A DNA stretch of 22,797 nt, taken from contig CAMWXO010000010.1 of the NCBI GenBank assembly GCA_947178245.1, forward strand, positions 1 through 22,797. Direction: 5' to 3'. The position numbers were made by a program, and so were the translations under genes. Below are positions 7,126 through 15,264 of this stretch, in pieces. Source of the stretch: an uncultured Porphyromonadaceae bacterium (lineage in GTDB: Bacteria > Bacteroidota > Bacteroidia > Bacteroidales > Muribaculaceae). The notes beneath the pieces are model-generated. The model saw nothing but the letters and a program-made list of their open reading frames with translations, did not search any database and was not told the DNA's origin. Position 1 is the stretch's first letter, and the number at the start of each line of letters is the position of its first letter.

Positions 7126-7623
7126 ATGCAAGTTAAAATCAAACTCGAGATCAAGGAACTCGTCTACGACATCCAGAACAAGACCTACCTCACCGGGCGA
7201 AGCCGCGGCGACGGCAAGAACTACCGCCAGGTGGCCCTGATGCAGGCCAACAACGACGATGAAAACCTCAATCAGATCATGCGCAGCATCAGCAACGCCC
7301 TGGCGCGGGTCAGCACCGAGCTCTCGGAGGCTCTTACGCTCGACGAACTCAGCGCCAACAATACGCTGCAGCTCAGCGACGAGCCCGTTCAACTCCTGCT
7401 CACGATGCCCGACAACTTCAACCCGTCGGCCACAGGGTCGATCGCGGCCTCTATCCATCAGTACGTAGTGGCATACGCTACTTCCGAATGGTTCATGATC
7501 ACCAACAAGCCCGATACCGACGACTACAGCCGCCTCGCCGGGCAGAGCCTCGAGATGCTCCGCGAGTCGCTGTGCAAGCGTGTAAGGCCCTCAAGAAAGC
7601 ATCTCAATGCAGCACAGGATTAA
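7126..7623 (+). CDS. Phage head/neck connector-like protein 2
   Basis: A 165-aa protein. The N-terminal KELVYDIQNKTYLTGRSR segment (about residues 9-26) is one I recall from Bacteroides prophage-type gene clusters. It is followed by a MQANNDDENLNQIMRSISNA helix, a beta-like LLLTMPDNF segment, and a C-terminal helix IHQYVVAYATSEWFMITNK with a final RVRPSR. It is probably a structural protein at the head-tail interface; the exact role is not visible. Its last 17 bases overlap the start of the next gene, so the two are translationally coupled. The gene follows directly after a 9-bp repeat array. Composition matches the surrounding genes, with no sign of recent transfer. Confidence 0.6.
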   Translation: MQVKIKLEIKELVYDIQNKTYLTGRSRGDGKNYRQVALMQANNDDENLNQIMRSISNALARVSTELSEALTLDELSANNTLQLSDEPVQLLLTMPDNFNPSATGSIAASIHQYVVAYATSEWFMITNKPDTDDYSRLAGQSLEMLRESLCKRVRPSRKHLNAAQD

Positions 7624-8095
7624 GATTCTGAGCCGTGAAGTGCTCGCCGACGTTCGCTCGGCCGCATGGCTCGAGCAGGAACTTCACCCCGAGCTCGACC
7701 GCCACCGGCGCCACCAGATGGCCGACATCTGCGAGGAACAGGGAGGCCTCGACAGAGTGAGGAGGGTGCTCGGCACGGCGATGGCTGAGACAAGGCTCGC
7801 GCTCCGGGGAATACTGCTTCCTGACCGCAGCGCGCGTAGCTCGGACATCCTCGAGGAAAGCCCCTGCTTCTCATTCCGGCTCACGCATCATCTCCACCCC
7901 GACCTCATCGTCTACATCAGGGAGAAGATACACGAGTATGCAGTAGCGCGGGTGATGGCCGACCGCTGCGCCGATATCATTCCTGAGTGCGCCCGGGTGT
8001 GGCGCGAACGTGCCGACACCGCCCTTTCACAACTCGGAGAGGCGGCAGCCACACGCACGCTGCGCCCCGGCACGCGCCCTCTTTGCCCGCTCTGA
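7607..8095 (+). CDS. Phage head/neck connector-like protein 3
   Basis: A 162-aa basic, Arg-rich helical protein. The N-terminal part has LEQELHPELDRHRRHQMADICEE-like residues and RRVLGTAMAETRLAL; the C-terminal part has a HPDLIVYIREKIHEYAVARVMADR helix and ends in RPGTRPLCPL. The C-terminal helix has the same pattern as the corresponding part of the two genes before it. It overlaps gene 7126 by 17 bp and is followed after 9 bp by a rho-independent terminator, so it is the last gene of this transcription unit. The phage-structural assignment is inferred from the operon and from recall of similar Bacteroides prophage proteins; no catalytic motif is visible. Confidence 0.55.
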   Translation: MQHRIKILSREVLADVRSAAWLEQELHPELDRHRRHQMADICEEQGGLDRVRRVLGTAMAETRLALRGILLPDRSARSSDILEESPCFSFRLTHHLHPDLIVYIREKIHEYAVARVMADRCADIIPECARVWRERADTALSQLGEAAATRTLRPGTRPLCPL

Positions 8096-8104
8096 CCCTC
8101 AACC

Positions 8105-8139
8105 GGCTGCGCCACAACAGGCGCGGCCTTATTTTTTTG
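8105..8139 (+). terminator. Rho-independent terminator after the connector genes
   Basis: A 9-bp stem (GGCTGCGCC / GGCGCGGCC, one T-G wobble) with a 6-nt ACAACA loop is followed by TTATTTTTTTG. It starts 9 bp after the stop of the 7607 gene and separates the phage-type genes from the parA operon. Confidence 0.85.
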
Positions 8140-8169
8140 TGTTAATGGATGTGAAAACATGTCTGAAAA

Positions 8170-8200
8170 TTGGAAATATCGGTAATTTTTGTTTATTTTG
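8170..8200 (+). promoter_or_regulatory. Possible parA promoter
   Basis: TTGG at 8170-8173 and TTATTTTG at 8193-8200 with a 19-bp spacer approximate the TTTG / TAnnTTTG pattern, with one mismatch in each element. It is 52 bp upstream of the parA ATG and downstream of the terminator. Confidence 0.35.
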
Positions 8201-8252
8201 CAGTTTCAACCCGGAGCTATTGCCTCCGGGGGCATCCCAACACATCATTCCT

Positions 8253-9029
8253 ATGGGCAAGATAATAGCAATAGCAAATCAGAAAGGAGGAGTGGGAAAG
8301 ACCACCACCGCCTTCAATCTCGGGGCATGCCTCGCCACGGAGGGGAAGAGCGTACTCCTCGTAGACGCCGACCCTCAGGCCAACGCTACCTCCGGGCTGG
8401 GGCTCGACGGCAACGCCGCCCCCGCCTCAATATATGAATGCATCGTCGATGACTACCCCGTGGCCGACAGCATCGTGAAATCAGACATCGAGGGCCTTGA
8501 CGTGATTTGCTCCCGCATCGACCTCGTGGGGGCGGAAGTGGAGCTGATGAACCGCCGCGAACGCGAGAAAGCCCTCCTGCGCGTACTCTCCCCGCTGAAA
8601 GAGCAATACGACTATATCCTCATTGACTGCTCCCCCTCGCTCGGCATCATCACCGTGAACGCGCTCACAGCCGCCGACTCGGTGATAATCCCCGTGCAGT
8701 CGGAATACTTCGCACTCGAAGGCATCTCGCAACTGCTCAACACCATACGCATCATCAAAAGCCGCCTGAAGCCGTCGCTCGAGATCGAGGGCTTCCTGCT
8801 GACAATGTATGACGCCCGCCTGCGTCTGGCCAATCAGATCTTCGAGGAGCTGAAAGGGCACTTCGGCGACATGGTGTTCTCCACCGTGATTCCGCGCAAT
8901 ATCAAGCTCTCCGAGTCGCCCAGCCACGGGCTGCCCGTGATACTCTACGATCCGGACTCTCGCGGATCCATCGCCTATATCCAGCTCGCCAAGGAACTCC
9001 TGGCACGCAACCGCAAGAAAAACCAATAA
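8253..9029 (+). CDS. parA: Chromosome-partitioning ATPase ParA (Soj)
   Basis: A 258-aa ParA/MinD-superfamily ATPase that binds DNA non-specifically as an ATP dimer and moves ParB-bound origins. Residues 11-18 are the deviant Walker A box KGGVGKTT with signature Lys11. DADPQ with D38 follows, and YILIDCSPSLG with D125 is the Walker B region. The ATG at 8253 is used because it places the Walker box at the usual distance from the N-terminus; an upstream in-frame extension would run back through the terminator and promoter region. It is the first gene of the chain parA, parB (15-bp gap), DUF5683, lytic transglycosylase and ABC exporter. Length and motifs are normal for a chromosomal ParA. Confidence 0.95.
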   Translation: MGKIIAIANQKGGVGKTTTAFNLGACLATEGKSVLLVDADPQANATSGLGLDGNAAPASIYECIVDDYPVADSIVKSDIEGLDVICSRIDLVGAEVELMNRREREKALLRVLSPLKEQYDYILIDCSPSLGIITVNALTAADSVIIPVQSEYFALEGISQLLNTIRIIKSRLKPSLEIEGFLLTMYDARLRLANQIFEELKGHFGDMVFSTVIPRNIKLSESPSHGLPVILYDPDSRGSIAYIQLAKELLARNRKKNQ

Positions 9030-9044
9030 CCATCACCCACAGAA

Positions 9045-9926
9045 ATGGCTATCAGACGCAACGCACTCGGACGCGGCCTCGACTCGCTCATCGGCATCTC
9101 TGAAGTGAGAACCGACGGCGGAAGCGCCATATCCGAAATCGACATAGACTCAATCACCCCCAACCCCGAGCAGCCCCGGCGCAGTTTTCCCGACGAAAGC
9201 CTCGACGAGCTCGCCTCATCCATACGCGAGATCGGCATCATACAGCCGCTTTCGCTGCGCCTCTCGCCCGACGGCGGCTATCAGATAATAGCCGGCGAAC
9301 GCCGCTGGAGAGCCGCGAAAAGAGCCGGCCTGACATCGGTGCCCGCCTACGTGCGCACCGTCACCGACACCGAGGTGACTGAGATGGCACTCATCGAAAA
9401 CATCCAGCGCGAAGACCTCAACGCAATAGAAGTGGCGCTCGCATTCAGGAAACTGCTCGACACCTACGACCTGACGCAGGAACGCCTCAGCGAGAGAGTG
9501 GGAAAATCGCGCACGCTCATCACCAACCACCTGCGCCTTCTGAAACTTCCGGCCGAGATCCAGCTCGCCCTGCGCGACCACAAGCTCGACATGGGACATG
9601 CCCGCGCCCTCCTCTCGGTGGGCGACGCCAAACTCCAGCTCAAGATCTTCAAGCAGATACTCAAAGACGGCCTCAGCGTGCGGATGGTGGAGAAACTTGC
9701 CCGGGAAGCGGCAGAATATGGCGACGAACTGCCGCCGGCAGCCCCGAAGAAGGCCTCAGCGACATCGCACGACTACGACTTCTTCGTGCGCGACCTGCAG
9801 AAGTATTTCCCCACTAAGGTGAAATTCTCACGCAATGCCGCCGGGAAGGGAAGCGTGACACTGAAATTTGACAACGACGAGCAACTGATGCAACTCGTCA
9901 GTGCATTTGAAAAAATCAAATCATGA
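9045..9926 (+). CDS. parB: Chromosome-partitioning protein ParB (Spo0J)
   Basis: A 293-aa CTP-dependent DNA clamp that loads at parS near the origin. Residues 6-12 are the LGRGLDSL start typical of chromosomal ParB. Residues 28-34 (ITPNPEQPRR) begin the ParB/sulfiredoxin fold. GERR at 84-87 is the nucleotide/DNA-contact motif and ENIQR at 118-122 the second signature. A helix-turn-helix lies at about 143-167 (LTQERLSERVGKSRTLITNHLRLL), and a C-terminal dimerisation segment follows a Pro/Ala/Lys linker. Its stop overlaps the next start in an ATGA arrangement, indicating coupling. I saw no canonical parS (TGTTTCACGTGAAACA-like) site anywhere in the window, so parS is either elsewhere or divergent. 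Confidence 0.95.
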   Translation: MAIRRNALGRGLDSLIGISEVRTDGGSAISEIDIDSITPNPEQPRRSFPDESLDELASSIREIGIIQPLSLRLSPDGGYQIIAGERRWRAAKRAGLTSVPAYVRTVTDTEVTEMALIENIQREDLNAIEVALAFRKLLDTYDLTQERLSERVGKSRTLITNHLRLLKLPAEIQLALRDHKLDMGHARALLSVGDAKLQLKIFKQILKDGLSVRMVEKLAREAAEYGDELPPAAPKKASATSHDYDFFVRDLQKYFPTKVKFSRNAAGKGSVTLKFDNDEQLMQLVSAFEKIKS

Positions 9927-10651
9927 GAATATCCGCCGGCCGCATACTCATATTGCTGACGGCTATGGCGGCAGCCCTATTCGGGGCCTCAGCCGCCCAT
10001 GCCGCGCAAGATGACCCGGATGCCCTGCCGCTGCCAAACGACACGGTGGTAGACGCCGAGCTGCTCGTGAGGACGCCATTCGAAGCCGTGGAAGACACCA
10101 CGACCCACACCGTGGTGGTGGCCGACGACTATCCATACGGCCTAAACGGAAAAAAGATATTCAATCCCGACCCTACAAGGGCAATATGGATGTCGGCGCT
10201 CTTTCCGGGTTTAGGCCAGATCTACAACCGCCGATACTGGAAACTCCCCATCATCATAGCGGGCTTCATGGGACTGGGCTACGGCACAAGCTGGAACAAC
10301 ACGCAATATCAGGACTACTCCAACGGCTACATGGATCTCATGAGCGGCGACCCTGACAAGAAATCATACATGAATTTCTTCCCCCCGAACACCGACGAGG
10401 AATCGCTCAACAAAGAGTGGCTGAAATCAGTGCTTCAGAACAAGAAGAACTATTTCAGGCGCAACCGCGACCTCTGCATCATCTGCATGGTGGGCGTGTA
10501 TCTGCTGGCTATACTCGACTCATACGTCGACGCCCAGCTCGCCCACTTCGACATAAGTCCCGACCTCTCGATGGACGTGGCGCCGGCTTTCTACACGGAG
10601 CCCCTGACAAGACGCTATTCACTCGGCCTGAACTGGGCCTTCACCTTCTGA
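9923..10651 (+). CDS. DUF5683 membrane protein
   Basis: A 242-aa protein of the DUF5683 family, which in Bacteroidetes usually follows parB. Residues 1-28 are a signal peptide (hydrophobic 8-22, end AHA). WMSALFPGLGQIYNRRYWKLPI at 89-110 is the family signature, running into a hydrophobic segment to about 122. A second hydrophobic segment is at 183-201. The product is probably an envelope protein; its biochemical function is not known. It overlaps parB by 4 bp and is followed 24 bp later by the transglycosylase gene, so it belongs to the operon. The context suggests a link between chromosome segregation and envelope growth, but that is inference. Confidence 0.85.
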   Translation: MRISAGRILILLTAMAAALFGASAAHAAQDDPDALPLPNDTVVDAELLVRTPFEAVEDTTTHTVVVADDYPYGLNGKKIFNPDPTRAIWMSALFPGLGQIYNRRYWKLPIIIAGFMGLGYGTSWNNTQYQDYSNGYMDLMSGDPDKKSYMNFFPPNTDEESLNKEWLKSVLQNKKNYFRRNRDLCIICMVGVYLLAILDSYVDAQLAHFDISPDLSMDVAPAFYTEPLTRRYSLGLNWAFTF

Positions 10652-10675
10652 AAACATCCAACCTGACAACAATAT

Positions 10676-12340
10676 ATGCATAACAGACTACTCATATCGC
10701 TCGCACTTCTCGCTGTCGGCGCCGCCGGCGCTGCGGGAGCGAATCCCAACGTAAACGACATAAAGACATCAATCACCGACGACGCCATCGTCTTTCCGGA
10801 GGCCTTCGAGCAAGACACTCAGAAACTGCTCGAAGGATGGTATATGCGCAACTACACCGCCACCGACGACAACGCATCGGGCAAGAAAGACCCGGTCACT
10901 TCCGACGAGGAAATCAAGCGCCGCCTCGCAGCGATGCCGACCGTGGTGGAGATGCCCTTCAATCCGGTGGTGAGGCAATATATCGACCGATACACAAAGA
11001 ACGGCCGCGCGCAACTCGCCGCCATGCTCGGGCTCAGCCACTATTATATGCCTATCTTCGAGCAGGCGCTCGAGGAGCAGGGTCTTCCTCAGGAACTGAA
11101 ATATCTCCCCGTGATAGAATCGGCGCTCGACCCCAACGCAGTGAGCAAGACCGGCGCCACCGGACTCTGGCAGCTTACACTCGCCACGGGCAAGGGCCTC
11201 GGGCTCGAATGCAACAGCCTCGTGGACGAGCGCCGCGACCCCTACGCATCCTCGAAAGCGGCGGCCGAGCTCCTCAGGGAGCTCTACGACACTTACGGCG
11301 ACTGGAGCCTCGCCATCGCGGCCTACAATTCAGGCCCCAACGCAGTGAACAAAGCCATACGACGCTCAGGGATAGAGCCCTCGAAGGCCGATTTCTGGAG
11401 CATCTATCCCTATCTCTCGCAGGAGACACGCGGATACGTGCCAATGTTTATCGCGGCAAACTATGTGATGACATATTATCCCCAGCACCACATCCACCCC
11501 GTGCTGCAGACCAAGCCGCTCATCACCGACACCGTAGGAGTCACCGACCGCATACACTTCGACCAGATCTGCACAGTGCTCGGCATTCCCGCCGACGAGC
11601 TCAAGATACTCAATCCCCAGTATAGGGAGAACATCATACCAGGCTCGCCGGAACGCGCCTACATGCTCTGCCTCCCCTCCAAGCAGGTGGCCGCATTCAT
11701 CATGAGCAAAGACCAGATTCTCTCTTATCAGGCCGACAAATACGCCCGCCGCACGAGTGTGGAACTTGCAGTGGCGAAAGATGCCGCTTCGGAAAAGGAT
11801 GCCAGCAATGCCACACAGCCGGCAGCCACACAGCAGCCGGCACCCTCCGCTCAGCCGGCAGCCTCGGCAGGCCCCGCAACGGTCACGCATAAGGTGGCCG
11901 AAGGAGAGACCCTCGCCTCAATCGCGGAGAAATATGGTGTGCAGCCGTCAGAGATAAGAAGCGCCAACAATCTGCGGCGCAACGCGGTGAGGACAGGTCA
12001 GGTGCTGACCATACCCAATGCAGACCCGAAGCTTGCCGCTGCCGCCGCTGCCCAGACGGCGGCCGAGCCGGAACCGCAGGCGGCAGCCCCGGCCAAGAAA
12101 GCAGAGACGGCTCCGGCCAAAAAGACGCAGACGGCTCCCGCCGCCACCGCCAAGAAGAAAGAGACCGCACCCGCCAAGAAGAAGCAGAAGGCCACCACCC
12201 ACACCATCAAGCAGGGTGAGACCCTCAACAGGATAGCCAAGAAATACGGCACCACCGTAGATGCCATCAAGAAAGCCAACGGCATGAAGAACGACAACAT
12301 CGTGGCCGGCAAAGAGCTGAAAATTCCTGCAAGGAAATAA
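10676..12340 (+). CDS. mltD: Lytic murein transglycosylase with two LysM domains (MltD-like)
   Basis: A 554-aa exported enzyme that cleaves the MurNAc-GlcNAc bond of peptidoglycan, forming 1,6-anhydro ends. Residues 1-22 are a signal peptide without a lipobox Cys, so the product is periplasmic and not a lipoprotein. The SLT domain covers about 130-290: catalytic E148 in LPVIESALDP, then SKTGATGLWQL and AIAAYNSGPNAVNKAI. LysM 1 is at about 403-447 (HKVAEGETLASIAEKYG), LysM 2 at about 509-552 (HTIKQGETLNRIAKKYG). They are joined by a long Ala/Pro/Lys/Thr-rich linker, and a similar Pro/Ala/Gln-rich stretch precedes LysM 1. It lies within the parA operon, 24 bp after DUF5683 and 12 bp before the ABC exporter. 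Confidence 0.93.
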   Translation: MHNRLLISLALLAVGAAGAAGANPNVNDIKTSITDDAIVFPEAFEQDTQKLLEGWYMRNYTATDDNASGKKDPVTSDEEIKRRLAAMPTVVEMPFNPVVRQYIDRYTKNGRAQLAAMLGLSHYYMPIFEQALEEQGLPQELKYLPVIESALDPNAVSKTGATGLWQLTLATGKGLGLECNSLVDERRDPYASSKAAAELLRELYDTYGDWSLAIAAYNSGPNAVNKAIRRSGIEPSKADFWSIYPYLSQETRGYVPMFIAANYVMTYYPQHHIHPVLQTKPLITDTVGVTDRIHFDQICTVLGIPADELKILNPQYRENIIPGSPERAYMLCLPSKQVAAFIMSKDQILSYQADKYARRTSVELAVAKDAASEKDASNATQPAATQQPAPSAQPAASAGPATVTHKVAEGETLASIAEKYGVQPSEIRSANNLRRNAVRTGQVLTIPNADPKLAAAAAAQTAAEPEPQAAAPAKKAETAPAKKTQTAPAATAKKKETAPAKKKQKATTHTIKQGETLNRIAKKYGTTVDAIKKANGMKNDNIVAGKELKIPARK

Positions 12341-12352
12341 GCGGATAAGGAT

Positions 12353-14197
12353 ATGAAAGACTTCCTTCGGTTTTTGCGCCGCTTCGCCCGTCCCTACACG
12401 GGGACTCTCGCCCTGAGCATATTTTTCAATCTGCTCAACGGCGTGATGACCGTGTTCTCTTTCGCCTTCATCATTCCTATCCTGCAGGTGATCTTCGGGC
12501 TGCAGCGCGGCCACTATGAATTCCGCCCCTGGACGTCGCCCGACGTGATCGACACGGTGACCAACAATTTCTACTGGTTCACCGGGCAGATCATCACCAC
12601 ACAGGGGGAATCGCGCGCGCTGGCATATCTCGGGGCCATCTTCATCCTGATGACCCTGGCGAAGGTGATGACCGGATATCTGAGCGAGTATTTCACCATC
12701 CCGATGCGCAACGGAGTGGTGCGTGACATCCGCAACACCATGTATGCCAAGATACTGACGCTCCCCATCGGCTATTTCAGCGGCGAGCGCAAGGGCGACA
12801 TAATGGCCCGCATGAGCGGCGACGTGACCGAGGTGGAGGCCTCGGTGATGTCTTCGCTCCATGCCCTGTTCCGCTATCCCATACTTATCATCATCTATCT
12901 CGCCACCATGATCGCGGTGAGCTGGAAGCTGACCATATTCGTCTTCATCCTGCTGCCCGTGATGGGCTGGGTGATGGGCACCGTGGGCAAGAAGCTGAAG
13001 GCTCAGAGCCTGCGCACTATGGAGATAGGAGGCCAGATACTCGCCACTATCGAAGAAAGCCTCGGTGGCCTCAGGATAATCAAGGCCTTCAACGCCGAGC
13101 GCCAGATGGACACCCGCTTCCGCTCTGAGACGGAAAGCTACGTGAAGTCGGCCAACGCCATGCTGCGCCGTCAGGCGCTGGCTCACCCCATGAGCGAATT
13201 TCTGGGCACTATCGCAGTGATAGTGGTGCTGTGGTTCGGAGGCACGCTGATACTCTCAGGGTCATCTTCGATCGATGCGGCCTCGTTCATCTTCTACATG
13301 ACCATCTTCTACAGCATCATCAATCCGGCCAAAGACCTGTCGAAGACCGGCTACACCGTGTCGAAAGGCATGGCGGCCCTTGCCCGCATCGACAAGATAC
13401 TCGACGCCGAGAATCCCATCAAAGACCCTGAAAAGCCGGAAACGCTTCCTCACGGACAAGTCGAGAACGTGCCCGCCATCGAATTTGAAGGAGTCACGTT
13501 CAGGTATGACGGCGACGACCGCACCGTGCTGAAAGGCATCGACCTGCGTGTGGAGCCGGGGCAGACCGTAGCGATAGTGGGGCAGTCAGGCTCCGGGAAA
13601 TCGACACTCGTAGACCTCATACCGCGCTTCTACGACGTGGCCGGGGGGCGCGTCCTGGTCAATGGCCGCGACGTGAGGGAAGTGAAAGTGGCCGACCTGC
13701 GCGGGCTCATGGGAAATGTGAACCAGGAAGCGATACTCTTCAACGACACCTTCCGCAACAACATAGCCTTCGGCTGCGAAGGGGCCTCGCAGGAAGAAAT
13801 AGAGCGCGCGGCCAAAATAGCCAACGCCCACGATTTCATCATGGCCACTCCCGACGGATACGACACCATGCTCGGCGACCGCGGATGCCGCCTCTCGGGA
13901 GGCGAGCGCCAGCGCATCAGCATCGCCCGCTCCATACTGAAGAATCCCGACATCCTCATACTCGACGAAGCCACCTCGGCGCTCGACAACGAGAGCGAAA
14001 GGCTCGTGCAGGAAGCGCTCGACAGGCTCATGAGCGACCGCACCACCATCGTCATCGCCCACCGCCTGAGCACGATAGTGAACGCCGACCGAATCTGCGT
14101 CATGAAAGAGGGCGAGATAGTGGAGTCGGGCACTCACGCCGAGCTTCTGGCCGCAAACGGGCATTATGCCCGCCTGCATGCACTCTCCACGGCATGA
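12353..14197 (+). CDS. MsbA-like ABC exporter (fused permease and ATPase)
   Basis: A 614-aa half-transporter of the ABC exporter type, a homodimer in the inner membrane. Residues about 15-335 are the six-helix transmembrane domain. The nucleotide-binding domain follows: Walker A GQSGSGKS at 410-417, Q-loop around VNQEAILFND, signature LSGGE at 514-518, Walker B ILILDE with D538 and E539, and switch H570 in IAHRLS. All catalytic residues are present. The nearest functional guess is the lipid A flippase MsbA, but lipid and drug exporters cannot be told apart by eye. It starts 12 bp after mltD with a purine-rich AAGGA upstream and is the last closely spaced gene of the parA operon. Confidence 0.9.
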   Translation: MKDFLRFLRRFARPYTGTLALSIFFNLLNGVMTVFSFAFIIPILQVIFGLQRGHYEFRPWTSPDVIDTVTNNFYWFTGQIITTQGESRALAYLGAIFILMTLAKVMTGYLSEYFTIPMRNGVVRDIRNTMYAKILTLPIGYFSGERKGDIMARMSGDVTEVEASVMSSLHALFRYPILIIIYLATMIAVSWKLTIFVFILLPVMGWVMGTVGKKLKAQSLRTMEIGGQILATIEESLGGLRIIKAFNAERQMDTRFRSETESYVKSANAMLRRQALAHPMSEFLGTIAVIVVLWFGGTLILSGSSSIDAASFIFYMTIFYSIINPAKDLSKTGYTVSKGMAALARIDKILDAENPIKDPEKPETLPHGQVENVPAIEFEGVTFRYDGDDRTVLKGIDLRVEPGQTVAIVGQSGSGKSTLVDLIPRFYDVAGGRVLVNGRDVREVKVADLRGLMGNVNQEAILFNDTFRNNIAFGCEGASQEEIERAAKIANAHDFIMATPDGYDTMLGDRGCRLSGGERQRISIARSILKNPDILILDEATSALDNESERLVQEALDRLMSDRTTIVIAHRLSTIVNADRICVMKEGEIVESGTHAELLAANGHYARLHALSTA

Positions 14198-14252
14198 AGC
14201 GTGAGACGTCATGAAGTAATAATCAGCAGTTTGAATCTTACCCAATAATATC

Positions 14253-15260
14253 ATGGTCAATATAGCAGTCTTCGCCTCCGGCAACGGCTCGAATGCCGTA
14301 AATCTCGTGAAAACCTTCAATTCCGGCAGCCGCATCAGGGTAGCCCTCTGCCTCACCGACAAGGAAAACGCGCCGGTGATGGAAAAGATGCAGGCTCTGG
14401 GAGTGCCCGCGCAATATGTGGCGCGGTCGGTATGGAAAAACGAGCCTCAGAAGGTGATCGACATCCTGCGCGCGCACGATATCGAGATAATAGCCCTGGC
14501 GGGCTTCCTCTGCTTCATCGACGAGAGTATCGTAAAGGCCTACGAGGGGAAAATCCTCAACATCCATCCCTCTCTGCTGCCGGCCTACGGCGGCCGGGGA
14601 ATGCACGGAGCTAACGTGCATAAGGCCGTGATAGAGGCGGGCGAGGTCAAGAGCGGAGCCACGGTGCATATCGTCACCAATGAGATCGACGCCGGGCCCA
14701 TAGTGGTGCAGCGCTGCGTCACCGTGCTGCCCGAAGACACTCCCGAGACTCTTGAGGCGAAAGTGCATGAAGTGGAATATGACATCTTCCCGGAGGCCGT
14801 GATGAAGATCATAAACGCCACCGCCGAGCCCCCGGCGATGCCGAAGAGCGTAGACGACGACTGGGCCGAGACCCTCGGCGTGCCTAACGACATTCCGCCC
14901 GTAGAAACCACTCCTCCCGAGATGCCTAAACCCGAGGCCGGCCCTCAGGCACCTTTCGCGCCATTCACGCCCGGCAGCCCCTCCCCTGCTCCGGCTTCCG
15001 CTCCTGACGCCGCGTCGCAGGAGCCGATGCCACCCACTTATCTGGCATGGGCGGTGGTGACGATGGTGCTCTGCTGCTTCATTCCGGGAATCGTGGCCGT
15101 GGTGAACTCGAGCAAGGTAAGCTCGCGCTATTATGCCGGCGACTACGAGGGTGCGCGGCGCGCCTCACGCAACGCCGAGATATGGATTATCATCACATTC
15201 GTGCTCGGTGTCATCTTCAATACTCTCTATCTTCCCCTCTCGATAGCCGGAATGTTCTGA
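14253..15260 (+). CDS. purN: PurN glycinamide formyltransferase fused to a CD225/dispanin-like domain
   Basis: The N-terminal ~190 residues are PurN, which transfers a formyl group from 10-formyl-THF to GAR in de novo purine synthesis. FASGNGSNA at 6-14 is the phosphate-binding loop, NIHPSLLPAYGG carries N103 and H105, and ATVHIVTNEIDAGPI carries D146, giving the catalytic triad. The protein does not stop there. A Pro/Ala-rich linker (about 200-260) leads to residues 263-335 with two hydrophobic segments around a YYAGDYEGARRASRNA loop, the layout of small CD225/dispanin-like membrane proteins. The frame is continuous, composition is unchanged across the joint, and no internal start looks favoured. 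Fusing a soluble purine enzyme to a membrane hairpin is unusual and would tether it to the inner membrane. The CLC gene follows after 4 bp. Confidence 0.88.
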   Translation: MVNIAVFASGNGSNAVNLVKTFNSGSRIRVALCLTDKENAPVMEKMQALGVPAQYVARSVWKNEPQKVIDILRAHDIEIIALAGFLCFIDESIVKAYEGKILNIHPSLLPAYGGRGMHGANVHKAVIEAGEVKSGATVHIVTNEIDAGPIVVQRCVTVLPEDTPETLEAKVHEVEYDIFPEAVMKIINATAEPPAMPKSVDDDWAETLGVPNDIPPVETTPPEMPKPEAGPQAPFAPFTPGSPSPAPASAPDAASQEPMPPTYLAWAVVTMVLCCFIPGIVAVVNSSKVSSRYYAGDYEGARRASRNAEIWIIITFVLGVIFNTLYLPLSIAGMF

Positions 15261-15264
15261 AGCC

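Noticed and set aside
6994..7458. Minus-strand frame encoding a GLRSL-type repeat protein
   Set aside because: The repeated peptide is only the translation of the 9-bp CYNCYTAAA array, and the rest is antisense to the 7126 gene.
8010..8252. Upstream in-frame extension of ParA
   Set aside because: It would cross the terminator at 8105 and the likely promoter, and would add residues not seen in ParA; the ATG at 8253 gives the standard start.
8140..9044. parS site near parA/parB
   Set aside because: I looked for TGTTTCACGTGAAACA-like palindromes here and across the window and found none; TGTGAAAACATGT at about 8150 is not palindromic.
11948..13186. Long minus-strand open frame (412 codons) across mltD and the ABC exporter gene
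   Set aside because: It lies antisense to two genes with clear motifs, its translation is His/Gly/Arg/Glu-rich without any domain, and it is a by-product of high GC third positions.
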